Source of the DNA: an uncultured Acidimicrobium sp.
Lineage (GTDB): Bacteria > Actinomycetota > Acidimicrobiia > Acidimicrobiales > Ilumatobacteraceae
Assembly: GCA_903850275.1 (NCBI GenBank)
Contig: CAINLH010000076.1
Span: 1 to 9,442 of the forward strand
Direction: 5' to 3'
Length of the DNA: 9,442 nucleotides
Positions 7,746 through 9,442 of this stretch are shown in pieces. The translations under genes were made by a program, and so were the position numbers. The first letter of the stretch is position 1, and every line of letters begins with the position of its first letter. A model generated the notes under the pieces. That model was not told where the DNA came from. It was given only the letters and a program-made list of their open reading frames with translations, and did no database searches.

Positions 7746-8411
7746 TTACGAAACGAGCGGCGAAGCCAAGTTCTTTCGCACCGCTAAATTCATTTCCTCG
7801 TCAAACGCACGCACGTGTGCTTCCGCCAATGCAGCGGCTTTGTCGCCATCACCAGCTGCGAGAGCTTGATACATCTCTGTGTGCTCTTCTACTGCATGGC
7901 GCATGTCGGCGACATCGGCAATGTAGAGGTGCCACAACCTGTCGCTTTGCGCATACATCATGTCGAGCGTGTCAGTAAGAAAACGGTTGCCCGCGGCGTC
8001 CCAAACAATTTCGTGACACTTGCGGTCGATGCTCATGAGCTCGTCGTTGGATACGCCGGGTCGACGAGCGTTCTGCAAGTTGTCGGCCATTGCAACCCAA
8101 TGTTCCTGTTTGCCACGCGCCGCAGCCAAACGCATTGCATACGGTTCCAAAATCGCCCTTGTCTCATACAGCATGGAAAGTTCCATCACGTCGATGCCGG
8201 AGACCAACATGCCGCGTCGTGGAATGACAGTGACGAATTGATCGCGCGCCAGCCGCTGTAGTGCCTCTCGGATGGGTGTTCGGCCAATGCCCAATTCGGC
8301 TTGAAGCGCGTCCTCGCGGATGACGTCACCCGGTGCCATTTCAAGGCGCACAATTTTGTCGCGGATCTTGAGATAGGCCTGCTCGCTTAGCGAAATGCTC
8401 ACGCCCGACAT
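7746..8411 (-). CDS. GntR-family transcriptional regulator, FCD subfamily
   Basis: 221 residues from ATG 8411, which GAGG precedes by five bases; the ATG at 8414 is too close to that site. The N-terminal winged helix (about 8-72) shows AYLKIRDKIVRLEMAPGD, the GRTPIREALQRLARD recognition region and RRGMLV. The C-terminal all-helical FCD domain (about 76-205) keeps the metal and ligand residues D129, H133, H177 and H199, so it likely senses a small carboxylate. It lies head to head with the dimethylglycine-oxidase-like gene, the usual arrangement for a local regulator of a catabolic gene, and tail to tail with the sulfatase. Direct GCTGATAT repeats in its upstream region are candidate operator halves, and one copy recurs before the oxygenase operon. 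The effector cannot be named from sequence. Confidence 0.94.
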   Translation of the reverse strand: MSGVSISLSEQAYLKIRDKIVRLEMAPGDVIREDALQAELGIGRTPIREALQRLARDQFVTVIPRRGMLVSGIDVMELSMLYETRAILEPYAMRLAAARGKQEHWVAMADNLQNARRPGVSNDELMSIDRKCHEIVWDAAGNRFLTDTLDMMYAQSDRLWHLYIADVADMRHAVEEHTEMYQALAAGDGDKAAALAEAHVRAFDEEMNLAVRKNLASPLVS

Positions 8412-8416
8412 CATAT

Positions 8417-8420
8417 CCTC
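8417..8420 (-). promoter_or_regulatory. Ribosome binding site of the GntR regulator
   Basis: GAGG on the minus strand sits five bases before ATG 8411 but only two before ATG 8414, so it favours the inner of the two adjacent start codons. Confidence 0.55.
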
Positions 8421-8424
8421 AATT

Positions 8425-8452
8425 TTTACAGCTGATATTGCGCTGATATACT
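8425..8452 (+). promoter_or_regulatory. Promoter of the dimethylglycine-oxidase-like gene
   Basis: A -35 TTTACA (8425-8430) and a -10 TATACT (8447-8452) are separated by 16 bases, with a TG one base before the -10 (8444-8445), giving an extended -10. Transcription would start near 8459 and leave a leader of about 67 bases. This is the best sigma-70-type promoter in the window. Confidence 0.6.
8431..8450 (+). repeat. Tandem GCTGATAT repeat, candidate operator
   Basis: GCTGATAT occurs at 8431-8438 and again at 8442-8449, offset by 11 bases, about one helical turn. The second copy lies within CGCTGATATA, identical to 2630-2639. It lies between gntR and the FAD gene and overlaps the -10 element on the plus strand, so a bound protein would block transcription there. 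Confidence 0.5.
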
Positions 8453-8481
8453 ACCGAATTGTCAAGTTCCATTTCAATACC

Positions 8482-8505
8482 GCCCCGACGCAGGTGCATC
8501 GGGGC
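8482..8505 (+). other. Leader hairpin of the dimethylglycine-oxidase-like gene
   Basis: GCCCCGA (8482-8488) and TCGGGGC (8499-8505) form a perfect 7-bp stem with a ten-base loop inside the predicted untranslated leader. TCGGGG occurs a second time at 8513-8518, just before the start codon, so the CCCCGA strand could pair with either copy. The second pairing would cover the G-rich ribosome binding site. No long T run follows, so simple termination is less likely than translational control. I cannot match it to a known riboswitch class. Confidence 0.45.
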
Positions 8506-8514
8506 TCTCGTTTC

Positions 8515-8519
8515 GGGGG
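8515..8519 (+). promoter_or_regulatory. G-rich ribosome binding site of the FAD gene
   Basis: GGGGG lies six bases before GTG 8526. It is a non-canonical Shine-Dalgarno sequence, but its spacing supports that start, and it overlaps the second TCGGGG copy that may pair with the leader stem. Confidence 0.45.
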
Positions 8520-8525
8520 TAACTC

Positions 8526-9442
8526 GTGAGTGAATTTCCAAGTCGCGCTAAGTGTGTAGTCATCGGCGCAGGCATCGTCGGTAACTGTCTCGTTGGACAC
8601 CTCTCCAAACTTGGATGGACCGACATGGTGCTCATCGACAAGGGACCGCTCCCCAACCCCGGTGGATCTACCGGTCACGCATCCAACTTCATTTTTCCGA
8701 CCGACCACAACAAAGAAATGGCGCTGCTCACTCTTGCGTCACAGAAGCAATACATCGACATGGGCATGAACGGAACATGTGGCGGCATCGAAGTAGCACG
8801 CACACCAGAGCGCATGGAAGAGTTCAACCGCCGTATGACTTCGGCAAAAGCTTGGGGCATCGATTCGAAACTGCTCACCCCTGCTGAAATCAAAGAGCTC
8901 GTTCCATTTGTTAACGAGAAGATTCTGCTTGGCGGCTTCTATACCCCAAGCGTCTCTGTCGTCGACTCGCTGCAAACAGGAACCCTGATGCGCGAGAGTG
9001 CCGTTAAAGCCGGACACGCCAAAGTATTTGCAAACACAGAAGTACTCGACCTCGAAGTAGTTAATGGCACGATCAAAGCCGTAGTCACCAACAAGGGACG
9101 CATCGAAGCCGACTACGTCGTTATCGCTTGCGGTGTGTGGAGCCCACGCATTGCACAAATGGCCGGCGCAAATATTCCATTAACCCCAGCGGTGCACCAG
9201 ATGGCCGACGTTGGCCCGATTGACGTGCTGCAAAAGACCAACGCCGAAGTTGCATTCCCAATTATTCGTGACATGGACACCTTCTGCTACGAGCGCCAGT
9301 CAACAGGATCGATGGAAGTCGGTTCATATGCCCACCGCGCAATCTTCATGCACCCGAACGACATTCCATCGAACGAAGCATCGGCACTTTCGCCAACCGA
9401 GTTGCCACTTACGCAAGATGACTTCGACCCGCAGATGGAACA
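8526..9442 (+). CDS. Dimethylglycine oxidase/dehydrogenase-like FAD enzyme (3' part beyond the window)
   Basis: 305 residues from GTG 8526, open to the right edge. The N-terminus has the FAD Rossmann motif VVIGAGIVGN (11-20) and an acidic residue, D38, ending the second strand. GGSTGHASN (46-54) corresponds to GGSTSHAPG of Arthrobacter dimethylglycine oxidase, and its H51 matches the histidine that holds FAD covalently. H224 (PAVHQM) and Y255 (CYERQ) sit where that enzyme has its catalytic His225 and Tyr259, and VGSYAHR (266-271) is shared. These comparisons are from memory. Dimethylglycine oxidase is about 830 residues with a C-terminal folate (GcvT-like) domain that makes methylene-THF; that part, if present, lies outside the window. 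Sarcosine or another N-methyl amine is an alternative substrate. Oxidase versus dehydrogenase cannot be decided. It is divergent from gntR, its likely regulator. Confidence 0.88.
   Translation, partial: MSEFPSRAKCVVIGAGIVGNCLVGHLSKLGWTDMVLIDKGPLPNPGGSTGHASNFIFPTDHNKEMALLTLASQKQYIDMGMNGTCGGIEVARTPERMEEFNRRMTSAKAWGIDSKLLTPAEIKELVPFVNEKILLGGFYTPSVSVVDSLQTGTLMRESAVKAGHAKVFANTEVLDLEVVNGTIKAVVTNKGRIEADYVVIACGVWSPRIAQMAGANIPLTPAVHQMADVGPIDVLQKTNAEVAFPIIRDMDTFCYERQSTGSMEVGSYAHRAIFMHPNDIPSNEASALSPTELPLTQDDFDPQME

Noticed and set aside
8482..8519. Intrinsic terminator or known glycine/THF riboswitch before the FAD gene
   Set aside because: There is no T run after the stem, and the leader is too short and lacks the conserved cores of those riboswitch classes.

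Overview
The window (about half G+C, densely coded) is a chromosomal metabolic region of a bacterium, most likely an actinobacterium. The lineage is inferred from three things: the FAD enzyme at the right edge resembles the dimethylglycine oxidase of Arthrobacter; the sulfatase has the length and layout of the roughly 780-residue mycobacterial AtsA type; and GTG starts and weak or absent Shine-Dalgarno sequences are common. No genus can be named. There are no RNA genes, insertion sequences, integrases or CRISPR arrays.

Layout. (i) 1-2555, minus strand: fhs (formate-tetrahydrofolate ligase) followed by folD (methylene-THF dehydrogenase/cyclohydrolase), overlapping by ATGA; folD runs off the left edge close to its C-terminus. 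(ii) 2556-2667: a short divergent intergenic region with promoter-like elements and an inverted repeat. (iii) 2650-7739, plus strand: a tight three-gene operon of an isopenicillin-N-synthase-type Fe(II)/2-oxoglutarate oxygenase, an SdsA1-like alkylsulfatase homologue (metallo-beta-lactamase fold) whose metal site looks altered, and a formylglycine-type (AtsA-like) sulfatase. (iv) 7746-8411, minus strand: a GntR/FCD regulator, convergent with the sulfatase. (v) 8412-8525: a second divergent intergenic region with a good promoter and a leader hairpin. (vi) 8526 to the right edge, plus strand: the FAD half of a dimethylglycine oxidase/dehydrogenase.

How the genes may work together. Oxidative demethylation of dimethylglycine (or a related N-methyl compound) with tetrahydrofolate gives 5,10-methylene-THF. 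FolD oxidises this to 10-formyl-THF, and Fhs can release formate with ATP formation. The end genes therefore form a plausible C1-oxidation route. The central operon carries protein folds from all three known sulfatase mechanism classes and looks like a module for an organosulfate. A ten-base motif (CGCTGATATA) is shared by the two divergent intergenic regions, ahead of the oxygenase operon and the FAD enzyme, which suggests common control, perhaps by the GntR protein. A sulfated, N-methylated substrate would explain the arrangement, but that is inference; no transporter and no formylglycine-generating enzyme lies inside the window.
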